Positions 1-11,900 are shown, counted from the first letter of the stretch. The stretch: DNA of 64,000 bases from Takakia lepidozioides (GCA_030704615.1 CM060732.1:9114001-9178000); one strand, 5' to 3'. Notes: generated by a model not told the origin, from the sequence alone. Made by a program: numbers and translations.

Positions 1-1312
1 CCCAGTTTGGGTTTCCTCACGAATCCACTGCACTTGGTCACCTCTTGTCCTGTTATTCAAGGTCAAAAGCTGAAGCTCTTCTAGACAGTTAATTAACCGT
101 CTGCCATTAGAATTCAGCTCGTCCTCACCAAAAGGTCCAATGATATCGTCCTGATGGATCCCTTTGCCCACCCGGCATTGAAGTCCCCCAATAGTACCAC
201 CTGACCTTTGGCAAGGAACGAAGCACAGTCCAGCTTTACATCTTCGAAGGCCTTGTCTGCGTCAGCACTAAGGGTCCCCTCTGTGGGCATGTAAACACAA
301 CCAACAAAGAGGTCCTTTGTACTCATGCCGCCCTTCAAATTCAGTTTTAGCCAGATACTATGCTCGTACCTCAAACCCTTGTTGATAATTTCACATTGTC
401 AAACAAGAAATCACGGACAAAGAATCCGACCCCTTTTTGACCGCGTTTGGCAGAGGCTGCCTTGAGAGTACACATCTTACCTGCCCATTTATAACCAATG
501 ACATCTCCAACCAGTTTATCCGACGTTTCCCATGTTTCTTGCCCAGCACAGATATGAATATCATTAGTCCGAAAGAACTTGTCCCACTTCAAGTTGTTTC
601 CTTTGGTTGGTCAACCCTGAGAAGTTGAAAGTGGCCAGCCGCAAGCCAGCCCTTTGCGTGTGAATTGTTTGTTTGTCGTCTAGGTAGCTTGTGATTGCTC
701 CTGGACGGCCAACCGTTCTGCAAAGGGGGGACAGTTACCCCATGTGTAGATTTTGCTCGTCTTGTGTAAACTTTGAGAATTGGTAAACCATTCAGGGTAC
801 CAAATCTTTCAGTTACACGACGCACAGGCTCCGCACACATAGGGGCAGATTGTCCGTCAGACTGCTTGGGGACAATTACCCCGTGTATAGATTTTGCTCG
901 TCTTGTGTAGACTTTGAGGATTGGTAAACCATTTAGAGTACCAAATCCTTCAGTTACACGACGTTCAGGCTCTGCACACTTAGGGACAGATTGTCCATCT
1001 GACGGCTTGGGGACAATTACCCCGTGTATAGAATTTGTTCGTCTTGTGTAAACCTTGAGGATTGGCAAACCATTCAGAGTACCAAATCCTTCAGATTCAG
1101 GACGTTCAGGTTCCGTACACTTAGGGGCATCTTGTCCTTCTGGCTGTTTGGATTCAACCTCATCCAGAGCATCAAACCGATTAGAAACTCTCAAGTTGAA
1201 GTTGTTGCCCTTGGTTGTCTTCCTAGAGCGCCCCATTGAATCACCAATGTCTAAGACCGCTCTCCAGCCAGTCAAGGGACGAACTTCTTTGAGATTGAAT
1301 TGATGCCGGACT

Positions 1313-1315
<3 letters not shown>
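1..1315 (-). mobile_element. LINE retrotransposon copy B, 5' half (ORF start plus endonuclease), runs off window edge
   Basis: A non-LTR retrotransposon read on the minus strand. The ORF begins near 1236 with a basic start (MGRSRK) followed by an NRFDAL motif, as in N-termini of plant LINE proteins, then a 47-residue tandem repeat. Below about 592 the apurinic-endonuclease (EEP) fold appears: a Q-ETW box, RGQKGVGFFV near 430 and LLGDFNA near 175. The endonuclease is split over three frames (about 640-590, 592-371, 374-114), so the copy is frameshifted and inactive. The reverse transcriptase would lie beyond position 1. Family known: the endonuclease nicks target DNA to prime reverse transcription. 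The copy sits in the last visible intron of the kinase gene, in the same orientation as that gene. LINE identity is firm; the subfamily is not determined. Confidence 0.85.
720..1140 (-). repeat. Three tandem 141-bp (47-codon) repeats inside the LINE coding region
   Basis: The blocks holding the TLNGLPILKVYTRR motif start at equivalent points near 771, 912 and 1053 on the plus strand, so the period is exactly 141 bp. Because 141 is a multiple of three, the frame is kept. Each unit also holds a proline- and glutamate-rich stretch with a Cys-Ala-Glu-Pro-like core. The units differ by scattered substitutions, so the expansion is not brand new. Confidence 0.9.

Positions 1316-1359
<44 letters not shown>
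1316..1359. repeat. (GA)n microsatellite between LINE copies B and C
   Basis: About 22 GA units. Read on the minus strand it is (TC)n directly after the LINE 3' end GAGTACAATC of copy C and directly before the 5' end of copy B. Other copies of the same LINE end against TC-rich DNA too, so this is probably the insertion target rather than part of the element. Confidence 0.9.
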
Positions 1360-1364
<5 letters not shown>

Positions 1365-2005
1365 CTCATAAAGACGTTGTTTGCCGTAGCCTTGTGCCAT
1401 TGACCCCGCGCCCAGTTTGAGCGGGAACAAAAGGGACAGAACCTACCTCTGTCAGGGGCTCACGTTGGTAGTAAGACTTACCTCCATATAAAGAATTAAT
1501 CCGGGTTTTCCAGATATCCTCTAGAAATCCCTTCACACAAGCATCAATCTGCTGTGTGTGATTTGCCCAAAAACTAGGCCTCAGGAGGGCCTGGGCTTTT
1601 GGCTCAGCCTCGAGACTTTCAAAATTGTTAAACAGGGGTACAGGCACAATTCCCTTGATAGAATTGAAGAGAGCGTCTCTTTGGTGAGAGAACCCCGGAC
1701 AGTGTATCAGAAAATGAATACTGTCTTCAGATTGCCCACACAACGGGCAATTGCACTCTCCCTTTCCTCTCTGCTTCTGTTTGCTGTTCAAAGGTAGGCT
1801 TCCTGCCCTGAGTTTAAATTTCAGTCTAGTGCCGAGAGTGGGTAGACCCTTGAGGTCATCCAAGATGTCCTCCCCCATGTCACAGACTGGAAACAAGTTC
1901 AGGGAAGTTTTCTGCCTAACTTCATTTTCATCAGACAATCTCATGGCAACAGACATGGCTGAGGACACTACAGCCTCTAAGTCAGATTTATCCAGCAGGG
2001 TCAAG
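1360..2005 (-). mobile_element. LINE copy C, 3' part in normal (minus) orientation
   Basis: Minus-strand coding sequence for the C-terminal part of a LINE polyprotein. It has a cysteine/histidine cluster CNCPLCGQ...HFLIHC near 1735-1690, the zinc-knuckle-like region after reverse transcriptase in many plant LINEs, and the conserved tail [14 protein letters not shown]. It ends with TTATGAGTACAATC against the TC tract. It matches copy E (19107-19757) closely. Its upstream end at about 2005 corresponds to position 19108 of copy E, just after the point where the inverted RT segment (2006-3691) stops. Confidence 0.85.
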
Positions 2006-3691
2006 ACTGGTTGGCCCTTCAACGTTTGTACAAACCGAAAAACGGTCAGCAAGTACAAGCGCTGAAGACTACTAAAGGTGCAGTGGTGACTTCATCGGTT
2101 GACATTGTCAAAACCTTTGAAACTCACTACAGTATCCTTGGCAGAACTTCTAGGTCTAACAGTGAGGGGTCTTCTGCTGAATGGAGGGACACAGTTGGAA
2201 AAACTGTTCCTATGATTCAAAACAGCCCTGATGAACTGGAGTATATTTCAATGGCTTATAATGCTCCCATTAGTTCTTCTGAGATTGTGGATGCAATTGA
2301 ACATTTAAATGGGATAAAGCTGGTGGACCTGATGGTATTGTCAACGAGCTTATCAAGCACGGTGGCGATCCCATGATAGAGGCCCTAGTTCTCCTCTTTA
2401 ACCTTATCTGGAAGACTGAAATGATCCCCTTTCGCTGGCGACAGGGGGTCATTGTCAATCTATACAAGAAGGGTGACAGAGAAGAACCGGGGAACTACCG
2501 TGGCATCACGCTCCTCAATGCTGTTGGCAAGACATTCTGCAGAGTTATAAGTACTCGTCTCGAGGTTGATCTGGAGTCTAGAGGTTGTTTCCACGAAGGC
2601 CAAGCTGGCTTTCGGCGAAACAGGGGCTGTGTGGATCATATCTTCACTCTAAGCCAGATTATCCAGGGAAGGAAAAAAGAAGGGAAACCCACTTATGTCT
2701 TTTTCCTGGATGTCAAAAAGGCTTATGACACAGTGTGGAGAGATGGCCTATGGTTCCGCCTCTGGTCTGGTGGATCAAGGGAAAGATGTGGAGAGTTGTC
2801 CACAACTTGTATGCTCACACCAAAAGCTGTGTCACTGTTAACGGACAGAAGTCCAACTTCTTTGACATAGACCAAGGTGTAGCTCAAGGATGTACTCTCT
2901 CCCCTCTGCTCTTCAATGTTTTCATCAATCAACTCCTCGAGGATGTGGAAAGTGAGGGATTTGGGTTAAGGGTGGGTGATACCACCATACCAGCCCTTAT
3001 GTTTGCGGATGACTTCGCAGGCATAGGGGAGACTCCAACCAATCTCCAGGAATTGATTGATTGCGCGAAGAGATACTTTGATCTTTGGGGGCTAGAGGCT
3101 AATGTCAGCAAATGTGCAGTGGTAGCATTCAACGACAGAGGAGAGGGAGGAAGTGATCTTAAGCCAAGAGATCCCGGTCCTCCCTTCCTACACTTACCTG
3201 GGCGTTGAGTTCTCCTCCAATTGTAATTGGGATGCACATATCCGAAAGAAAGTTGTTCAAACTGGCAAGGGCAAAGCTCTGGGGCTCCCTAAACTTTTCC
3301 ACTGCAGAGGGGTCACCTCTGAGGTTAAGAAAACCATGCTTTGTCGCGTTATTAGACCTGCCTTGGAGTACGGATCTGCTATATGGGTTGATAACTCCAA
3401 CCAGGCTAAGTCTCTAGAATCCATTCAAGTGGGGGTGCTTAAGGAGTGTATGTCAGCATGCTCCAAAACAGCCAATGTGGCTGTTTGGGGTGAGTTTGGC
3501 ATTCCGTCCTTAAGCTCCCGACGAGATGAATTCAAGGTCAGATGGTGGGGTCAGCTGCAACATATGCCCAACACCAGATATCCTAAGTTAATCGACTCCA
3601 TATCTTGGAAACAGGACCGCCCTGTCAAACAGGCTAAGTCCTGGCAGAAGAGAGTAGAAGAGATCCTCAAGGACCTGGACCTGGATCCTCT
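2006..3691 (+). mobile_element. LINE copy C, inverted 5' segment carrying reverse transcriptase
   Basis: Plus-strand LINE reverse transcriptase. Recognisable are KKGDREEPGNYRGITLLNAVGK (2470-2535), EGQAGFRRNRGCVDH (2598-2640), FFLDVKKAYDTVW (2701-2740), the catalytic-box variant MFADDFAG (3000-3025) and the thumb region to about 3690. At least three frameshifts (near 2325, 2745-2870 and 3160) break the frame, so it is a dead copy. The segment stops at DLDPL, where the sequence turns into (GA)n. The same element's next residues, TLLDKS, are found in the opposite orientation at 2005. Such a head-to-head 5' inversion is the signature of twin priming during LINE insertion. Confidence 0.85.
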
Positions 3692-3713
3692 GAGAGAGAG
3701 AGAGAGAGAGAGA
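3692..3713. repeat. (GA)n microsatellite between LINE copies C and D
   Basis: About 11 GA units separating the inverted RT segment of copy C from the truncated 3' end of copy D. On the minus strand this is (TC)n, so copy C is flanked by TC repeats on both sides. Confidence 0.85.
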
Positions 3714-3862
3714 CGGAGACGTAGCCTTGGGGGCGCGGAACAAAAGGGAACAGACACTACCTTCATGAGGGGCTCCCGTACGGGGACTTACCTGGATATA
3801 CACAATTAGTTCAGGCCAGATTGCCTCTAGAAAGCCCTTCACACAAGCATCAATCTGCAGAA
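3714..3862 (-). mobile_element. LINE copy D, short 5'-truncated 3' end
   Basis: About 150 bp matching the tail of copies C and E on the minus strand: the QIDACVKGFLE coding stretch near 3860-3825, then the 3' non-coding region with GGCTACG. Part of the usual last 60 bp is missing. It starts only 11 bases inside the kinase intron that begins at 3873, so an insertion has landed almost on the donor site of exon 6. Confidence 0.8.
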
Positions 3863-3873
3863 CCAGAATATAC

Positions 3874-6800
3874 CTGTTAAGCGTGGGCCGAGGAGGGATG
3901 CCACTGGCTGCTGTGTAGGGTTCTATGGACATGGGCATCCCACCCACCTCAGAAGGAGTTTCCCCTACCCTATAACTGCCATTAGAATGTCTATTGGCTG
4001 CCCCTGCTGAATGTATATCTCCACCAAATAGTTGCAAACGTCGGGCTTTGCTGGGAGGTGAGAGGACAATGGGTCCAGTAGGGGAACGAAGCTCTGGAGG
4101 TTGTAGCTGTCCTTCTGGCCTTGGGGGCGGCCTTCGGAGGAGTGCATTTTTTGTTGCTGCTGGTTCTGTCATAAAGTACCTGCAGAGGTTTACCTGTGCC
4201 CAACTTCAGCTGCAGAAACCTAGAAAACGAGAAGAGCAAAGTGTCTCTTATTCAGATTATTATGACGTGGTTTCTTATTGTGGCTCTGCTTTATGCCACT
4301 TTCCAGAGAAAGCTGTGGCAGAAGACTGAGATGACCAACAACCAGCAAGGGGGATAGTTACATATGTGATAGTTATAGTTACCTGTCACGGTTGACCAAA
4401 CTAGCTACTGGGTTTGGCTCTAAAGGTAAGCATTTGTGCATTGGCATTCACCTATTCCTTCGAGACTACATTCCAGTTACACTTCCCATACAATGGAATC
4501 CCTTACTGATAAGGAGAAGCATCTGTTAATACTTATTGATGGAGCGATACTCCATAGCAACTGGTGTAGAGAGGAAAGAGAGAGACCTATGCTCCAATGT
4601 TTGCTGTGCCGAGATCCGAGACTTGGGATCAAACATAAACATTCGTTGTAGAAGGTCTAAGCAGTCTTCGCTGGCCATGGGGAAGAGAGAGCGAAAGGGC
4701 TGAGGTGGAAAGTACTGGTATTCAACATAGTCAGGGAGAGAGGTCATGTCTGGCCATTGTGATTCTCTTGGAGTTCCAAATGCTCCAAATATTTTTCCAA
4801 GTTGATCAATGTCGCTGGAGCCCTGTCATAGCCACATCCATGTAACTAGTCACACCTCCAAATGCAGTGGAAATGGGGAGGACAAGCGTTGGCAAAGAAA
4901 TGTGCCTTCTGTGCCACCCACATAAGCCCACCTGCATCTCTCTCTCTCCCCCACCTCTGTGAGGAAGGGATTCGCAACAGTCTCTCTCCCCCATCCTCAA
5001 ATCCAGAGATGAAGGAATTCTAATCCCTTTGCCCCACTGAAATATACCCAAATTGCATGAACAAGAAAATTTCAGACTTTGATAGCCGTGCACCTTATCA
5101 GATGGGTCAAATGCAAGTTCATTCTTGAAAGTTTGTGGAAATAAGAAAAAGTACGTGAAGTACAAATCCAGTGGGATTCTGCGAAATACTGACCAAAAAG
5201 AGGTACCTGGAGGAAGGGCCGGCGCAGTATGAGCTCTGCAAAGATGCAAGCTGCTGCCCAGATGTCAACACCTGGCCCATAAACCTTGGAGCCAAAGAGA
5301 AGCTCAGGTGCACGATACCATCGAGCAAACACCTGGCTCCCCATTGGCCCCCCTTTGTCAGTGCGAGCTCTGCGCACCCAACATCAGTATCCTGGAATTG
5401 ACACCCAGCTAGCAATCAGGAGTATTGGATACAACAGATTGCCCTAATGCAGGCAATTACAGTTTGGTTTTCATCGTCCAAACAGTTAAAACATTCTGCT
5501 GGCACAACAAGTCCTTGGATAGCCACTGTCAGGGAAGGTTGGCGGCAGCATCCTTAATGTTCCATCAAATCCATATACACTATGTTCTAGGTTAACCTAT
5601 GTTGTACGCCCCATGTTCTAGCCCAGTTGCGCATGATCGGACTTTCAAGGAAACTGTGTGAGGACTATTCCCGTTCGCAATAGGCAACCGGGAATCAAGG
5701 GTATCAGACAAGGGTGGTCTTACAAATTCTTGTTCTCCTTTGCTCTGTAGTGCAGAAATCCATCTCGCTGTTGAGACCACGACTGGTGCTAGACATATGC
5801 AAAATAACTTGCATCAAGTTTTCTTGCTGTTGTACTGTTATACTGATTACAGAGACCACTATTTGGCACATCGACCCACCCGTTTTGGCCCTCAGTTTCA
5901 CTAACTCAGATAGTAAAATGTTAGGCAGAAAACCCCCAAGTTGAACCTCTAGTCTAAGAGGCCTTTCTCAAGCAATGGAGAGCAGAAAGGTCATGAGAGC
6001 AAAAGGCTCTACAACCACATGAAAGACAGGACAAGGTCAAGGCCTCTTTACCTGGTGAGTGAACCTTCGATCAGGACTTCCAAAAATGCGGGCCAACCCA
6101 AAGTCAGCCAGCTTTAATTGCCCGTCTGAGGCAATCAACAGATTGTTGGGTTTCATATCCCTGCATTTTTCAACCATTGTTCACTCAATCCACTTTCAGT
6201 CACACTACCCGAGATGTAAACTCCTAATAAACAGGCTTTGTGCATGATGGATAGAGGTTCACTCAGGGACTTCACTTCTGTGAAGGTGGCTATATATCGG
6301 AGCAAGTTATGGCTTTGTAACCCACCAGAGCATGAATCCCCACCCAGCCAGGATGACTCAAGGACAGCACTGACCTCAAACCGAGGCGTAAGGAGACAAA
6401 GAAAGAAACAGACGTATGGCCTCTGTGGGTCAAAAAAGGCCCACAGGACAGAAGAAAAAGCATTGTAGACCCACAGAAAACAAAGGAAAACCAAATCCCA
6501 AATGTTATAGAGATGTGCTTGTGCTGGCAGAACTCTTAGCTGTACTCCAATCTTCTCCACCCTTAGTTAAGAATGTACTCATGCCATTCCCTGCGAACGT
6601 TGGCTTGCCATAGCCTTATCCCATGGGAAACTAACCCTCCCTCAGCCTTTTGTGGGGGTTCAAACCCACCAGACTTTCTGTTGAGAGAGAGGGGCAGAGC
6701 AATTACAGACCTGTGAAGCACCCATTTCTTGTGACACACTGCAAGTCCCTTGAGTGTCATTTGCATGTAAGACTTGATATCCGCTGGAGACAGAACAATG

Positions 6801-8284
6801 TTACGGTCTCGTATCACCGCTTCCAAATCACTCTCCATGAATTCAAATACAAGGTGGAGATTCCGCTTGTGGGGGTAAACATCAACCAGTTCAATGATGT
6901 TGGGATCGTGAAGCTCCTTCAGCATTTTTATCTCCCGCAATGCTGTCACATTCACCCCCTCCTTGTACTTCCCAAGCCTGATCTTTTTTACAGCAACTGT
7001 CCTGTTTGTCTGCACAGGCATGGTATAGTAGTATACACCAATAGCACTGCAGGGGTTTCGAATTTCAAGGTACAAAGTGCCATAAAATGTGAAATCTGGG
7101 AATGGGAAGCATTGGTCAGAGAAATAAAGAGTATTACAATTAGATTAGCCCACTTCTGTGTCTCTCCTCTTGTTTGAAGGGCTTTTTAGAGGATATCTGG
7201 AAAGCACGAACTATTGTCTTCATCTTGGTAAGTCCCACTACCAGAGTGAGCCCCTCACAAAGGTAGTTTCTGTTCCCTTTTGTTTCACCCAAACTGGGTA
7301 CGGAGTCGTTGGCCACAAGGCTACAGCAAACGTCATCTTATGAGTACATTCTCTCCTCTTGTTTCTTTGACATGGTGACAGCAGTGTAACCACTTCCACA
7401 GCCACAACTCAAGGTATGACCATTCGCACTAAGCAAGTGCTGGCTACAGGAAATAATCAAACTTCAGTTTTCAGCCAGGGGGCTATGGTAGCAGGGTTGG
7501 AATGAAAACCTCTTTGTAGTAGGGCAGTCAATGCCAGTCGAGATTTCAAACAATACTTACTTTCCCATCACTGGATTATCAGTGCCAGCATTGGAGTCCT
7601 AGGGCAAGTTGACGTTGCATCTTACATGCTGATGTGAGCTGAAACTCCTCTGAGAAGGCTAGTATCCTGTGCGACTCTGCCCCTGAGGGCATGGTGGATT
7701 GAAACTCCACAACCAGCTCCAGCCTACGGGTGCGTTGAACACAAGGGCTAGGCCCTCATGGTTACTTAAGGAGGTTCATACAACATCTCTCTCTGCCCTT
7801 TTCTAGACACTCTGTGACTGCCTGCCTTTCTTCTACAGAGTGACAAATTTGCAGCCAGATTAAGGACTACAGGAGCACTTTTGCTTTTCTGGTATGGATT
7901 GGAATAGCGGTGTCAGAGCTTTTGACCGTTCTGTGCAGAACTAGGTTTACACAATGAGCCTGAAGCACACTTTGCCGAATTTTTGCAACCATTCGAACAA
8001 GCTAGCCTTCCTAGGGAATTGAGCTCTTTCCCCTCCCATTTTATAAATGTAGCCAGAGACCACTCCCTTTTGTTGGCTACGTTGTAGTGATACCTTAGGG
8101 CCTGGCATTGGGATCATTGCACCCGTCATATAAATTTCGACTTTGGCACAGATACAGTGGGGCATGGCCATGGACGAGAAAGTACCAGGAGGTCAACGGC
8201 CTTGAAGACAACACCATAAGTTCCCTCACCGAGTGTCACCCCCTTCACGTACCGGCCCGTCCCATTCTCCTTCCCCACGACCAT
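3874..8284 (-). CDS. CDKD: CDK7/CDKD-type CDK-activating kinase, six of probably seven exons
   Basis: Serine/threonine kinase of the CDK-activating complex (family role: phosphorylates the T-loop of other CDKs and the RNA polymerase II CTD with cyclin H and MAT1). Exons by splice sites: 8186-8284, 6711-7009, 6052-6160, 5207-5332, 4587-4822, 3874-4179. All introns are GT/AG and the phases agree, giving 391 codons plus 2 nt. Visible motifs: glycine loop [13 protein letters not shown] lysine, NVTALRE helix (PSTAIRE position), VLHRDMKPNN catalytic loop, ADFGLARIF, the T-loop [14 protein letters not shown] with the activating threonine, and a basic, proline-rich C-terminal extension ending RPTLN as in plant CDKDs. 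The start ATG lies 22 bases from the glycine-loop strand in a short N-terminus. The final exon should hold about 10-20 residues and lies beyond position 1. LINE fragments sit in the first and last visible introns. Divergent from RAD17. Confidence 0.93.
7176..7349 (+). mobile_element. LINE copy F, 174-bp 3' end with 15-bp target-site duplication
   Basis: Matches the last ~170 bp of the LINE family (GGGCTTTTTAGAGGATATCTGG at the 5' end, CTTATGAGTACAT at the 3' end). It is flanked by identical direct repeats TCTCTCCTCTTGTTT at 7161-7175 and 7350-7364, a clean target-site duplication. It lies antisense in intron 1 of the kinase gene (7010-8185). The target is pyrimidine-rich and TC-patterned. Intron 1 otherwise shows nothing I recognise. 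Confidence 0.88.
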
Positions 8285-8994
8285 TTCTCCAAACCCTAGT
8301 TTCTGGTATTCAAACAGCTTTCAGACTTGAAATTCAACCCTACAATGACTGCCCTCAACTCATGCCGGAATAAATTCTGAAAATTGGAAAAACCCAATAG
8401 TAAGAAACAACGACAAACACCAGGACTTATGCATGACAGGTTCTCTTCAAAGTGCAGATGCCAACTCACCAAACATGTGATCAAAGAGAGAATGTGCAAC
8501 CCACCTACGAGGTCTGATCCTCGCGAGTCGCACCCAGACGATCCCACAACGGAGAGAGAGAATAGTAAAGAGCGATGAATGTTGGATATTCTATTCGTCA
8601 TCCGTTCGGCTCTTCATCCATCTTCCTGGACTGCCGAGTCCTTCACACTAGTCGCGCGGGAAAGAATGGAGCGCTTCTTTTAGGTCTTGCCTTACTCGAT
8701 TCGTTGTGGCAACTGCGCCTGTCTCTTGTGACGGTTAAATTGTGAGAGGGGTTTGTCGCAGACACAGTTTTGAAGTGGAGCAGAGCTGGTCGAGGCGACA
8801 GACTTTGCAAGGTTCTTTATGGTCGTTCCCAGCTTCGGTCTGCCTCGACGACCTGCTTCGGCTAGCTCATACCTACAACTCGGTTCTGGGTGTTGAAAAT
8901 CTGCTTTGACATTATGGGTCAGTAGCTCCGGGAAGCCTAAAGGTACATTGGCCGAAGGTTTCCTCGAATGTTTGTTGGGCTCGAGTGAGCAGCC
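8285..8994. promoter_or_regulatory. Divergent promoter region shared by CDKD and RAD17, with an E2F-type site
   Basis: About 710 bp separate the two start codons, which point away from each other. At 8654-8663 stands GCGCGGGAAA, on the other strand TTTCCCGCGC, a full match to the E2F consensus TTTSSCGC. An ATTGG (inverted CCAAT box) lies near 8947. E2F/DP sites drive S-phase genes in plants and animals. The 5' UTRs, and perhaps a 5' UTR intron, must also lie here, so transcription starts cannot be placed. Confidence 0.6.
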
Positions 8995-11900
8995 ATGGCC
9001 AAACGGAGGCGTCATCTAGTGCTTCTCTCAGACGACGAGGAAGAAGATCACTGTGATTCAGTTTCTGCAGCCCTTTCCACTCTCCGCCATGATGGAGATG
9101 GAGGACATGGAGCGTGTATCGCAGGCTCTCTTTCTTCTCAGGTACTAATTGATGGCACAAGGATTGGTTGGAAGGGTGGGGGATTTTAGCAGGTTTGGCA
9201 TTTTGTGTTGGATCATACCTACTTGAAGTTGAGACATGTTTCTTTTTTCTTATTGGATATTGAGAGGGTGAACGAAGGTGTATAATGGGAAGGTGCGTGT
9301 ATTTCACAGGATTCCTGGAAATCTGTGCTTCTGGAGACCAATTCAGATCTGCCTGGGAGATCGCGAGCACAAACTTCTGTTACTACTAGTACACCCAAGC
9401 CCTCTCTGCCCTGTTTCTGGGACTTTTTTGTTCTAGTACTGCACTTGTTTTGGTTATGCTACTTATCAGAACGCATTGAACCAGTTCCCGCGAACTTGAA
9501 CAAGCTAGACCTAGAAATGAAGGAAATACAACATGGCCCTCACCCCTTGCAATGTGAGAAAACATATTAATTAACAGCTCTGCAAAGTGGTAAGCACGCC
9601 ATAGATGGTTTCCTGGATGATCCAAGCTGTTAAATGCACTAGTCCTAAAGGACCGTGAACAGTTCTGCCTGTGGTGGCATGTAGCATTGTGATCCTCCAC
9701 CCGAGCTTGTTGCTGGTAATCTGTTTCAAATACTATTCTCTTTCTTGGGCAGGAGGCAGGAAACTAAATGTGAAGCAGTCAAATGGGTTGTTGCCATTTG
9801 TAAAAGTAATTGACAAGTTTCCAGCAGCCTTCAAGCCTGACTGCATTGCTGGCAAGTTGAAAGGTAGTTGCCCTGCTGTGAAGGATGTTGGTAGGAGAGG
9901 TGGGTGTGAGGATGTTGGAAAAGAGCTATTTGGCTTAAAGGTGGAGCTATCTGTGTGAGGATTGTTGGATGAGGGTATGTCTGGATAAGGTTAGAGAACC
10001 TTATCTAATACAATGTTCTTGCTGTAGCAGGATGAGTTCCTGTAAGAAACATAGTTCTTCTCTATCACCGACTTGAAGAACAAATGCTGCTTGTGATCTG
10101 TTCAATCTCTTTCACCTTGCCGTATGGCTCTAACAGGTTGTCACCTTCTCACATGGGCCTGGACTTTTTGAATCTTGGCAGATCATGCTTCGCAATCCCA
10201 TACAGAGCCAGATTTCAAGCTATGGGTGGAGAAGCATGGCCCAAGGACTGCTGCGGATCTGGCAGTACATAATAAGAAAGTGAGGCCTTTTTGAAATCTC
10301 TTCCAATCTTTTTCAGTCAACACATGACTAAAATAAAGCAGTGGCAGAAGTTTGTTTATGCTGGATGCCTAGCCCTGGGCAGGTTTATTTTTAACAATGT
10401 CTTTCACATGCGACCCACAATGTTTTGGTTGATTGGATAATGATTTATGTATTATCTGCTTCTTTGAATCTAAGCTGTTCCATTATAGTGGATAGATCAG
10501 ATGGGGCCAGCATCAGGGAGGGAGAGAAGATACCAAGTGATGCGAGTGTATGAAGTCTGCCCATCCTTCCATCATACATCTATTAAATCAGCTGTCCATC
10601 CCCTCTATAGTGCTTTTGTGCTGAGCCTCTTGAGTTTGATTATGCAGATAGACTTCGAGTGGTGATAGGGAGGATGATGCATGGGTTGTGGGGGCAGATA
10701 GGTGAGGTACGGGCATGGCTGGAAGGACAGCTGCTCCCCGCCTTCGGGGTAAGCCTCAGGGGAACTTGCCACCCACTGGATACTGGGGGTATTTTCTCAA
10801 TTTTACATTTTCGCTTTCTTCTCTTGTCCGGACATATTGTTCCATCTCCATCTCTGTTCCTTTTTTATGTGTGTTGCTCTTCCTGAGTGACCAAACTTGC
10901 TCTAGATGTGCGCTACACATTTGAGAGGATTGTAGCTTCCAGACACGCCCACAGCTGGTGCCAAAGGTTATGTAACTCCTGAAGTTTTGCAAGCTATATA
11001 TGGCTCATTCTAGTACCATGAACTTCATGTCTACCAGTGGGGAAGCTCCCTTTCTCAAAGTAACCCCATTATGGGGGCAGCTTGATTGTTCCTCGTTTTT
11101 GGGGGTTCCTCGCGAGTTTGCTACTAGTTTATGTTCATGCTTTTTGAGACTTACTCTCTGTGCTGTTGTTGTTTGCAGAATCATTGTGGCGGCCGCGTGC
11201 TCATGATCACAGGACCGGCAGGGGTGGGAAAAACGGTGAGGCCCCATGCCTTCCTCTGTGATTTGATCAATGTGAAGTTCAAGAAGGTTAAAACAGTCGA
11301 CTTTAAACTCTTAGGCTTCGTTGTACAGTAACAAGAGGTGATGCAATGAATTGACATCAGATGAATCGCTGTGCTGAATGTGAGTGGGGCTCAGGCTGTT
11401 GTACGTGTGCTAGCAGATATTATGGGTCTGGAGCTTTTTGAGTGGAAGCCTCCTACTCCGACTCTTTGGCAGGAGCACATGCATCAGGCAACTAATGGTA
11501 TTCTGGCAAACCCTAAAAAGGGAGGTCAATGTCTGCTCTATGCATCTGATGTCTGTGGTGAGGCAGTCCTTTGTTGACTTTTGCAAGGAAGACCATAAAC
11601 TACCAGGCATCAAGTGCCAATTCATTTTGCGGCTGGTGAATCAAAACATTGATTCATCTGACCATATGGTATCTTGCTTCTGAGCAGGGACTCCTTACAT
11701 GTCGAAGCTTGATGACTTTGAGGTTTTTCTGGAAAGTGCAAGCAAACTTCCTATGCTACCCGTCGTTGTTTCATCTTCAAGCCCCAAGTCTGGGTTGTCC
11801 CGACAGGATGACCATCGTCACCAGAAAGTAGCGAAGGTACTTATGATAGAGGACCTGCCATTGGTGAATGACCCAGAGCGACAGCAGCGGCTCTGCCGGT

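Noticed and set aside
3588-4172. Long minus-strand open frame running from kinase exon 6 into LINE copy D
   Set aside because: Read-through of the intron; the GTATAT donor at 3873 and the LINE match show the coding part ends at 3874.
9755-9890. Possible extra RAD17 exon with good acceptor and open frame
   Set aside because: The eleven-exon model already gives an exact uninterrupted 693-codon frame; the extra piece has no recognisable RAD17 residues and would need a matching phase not seen.
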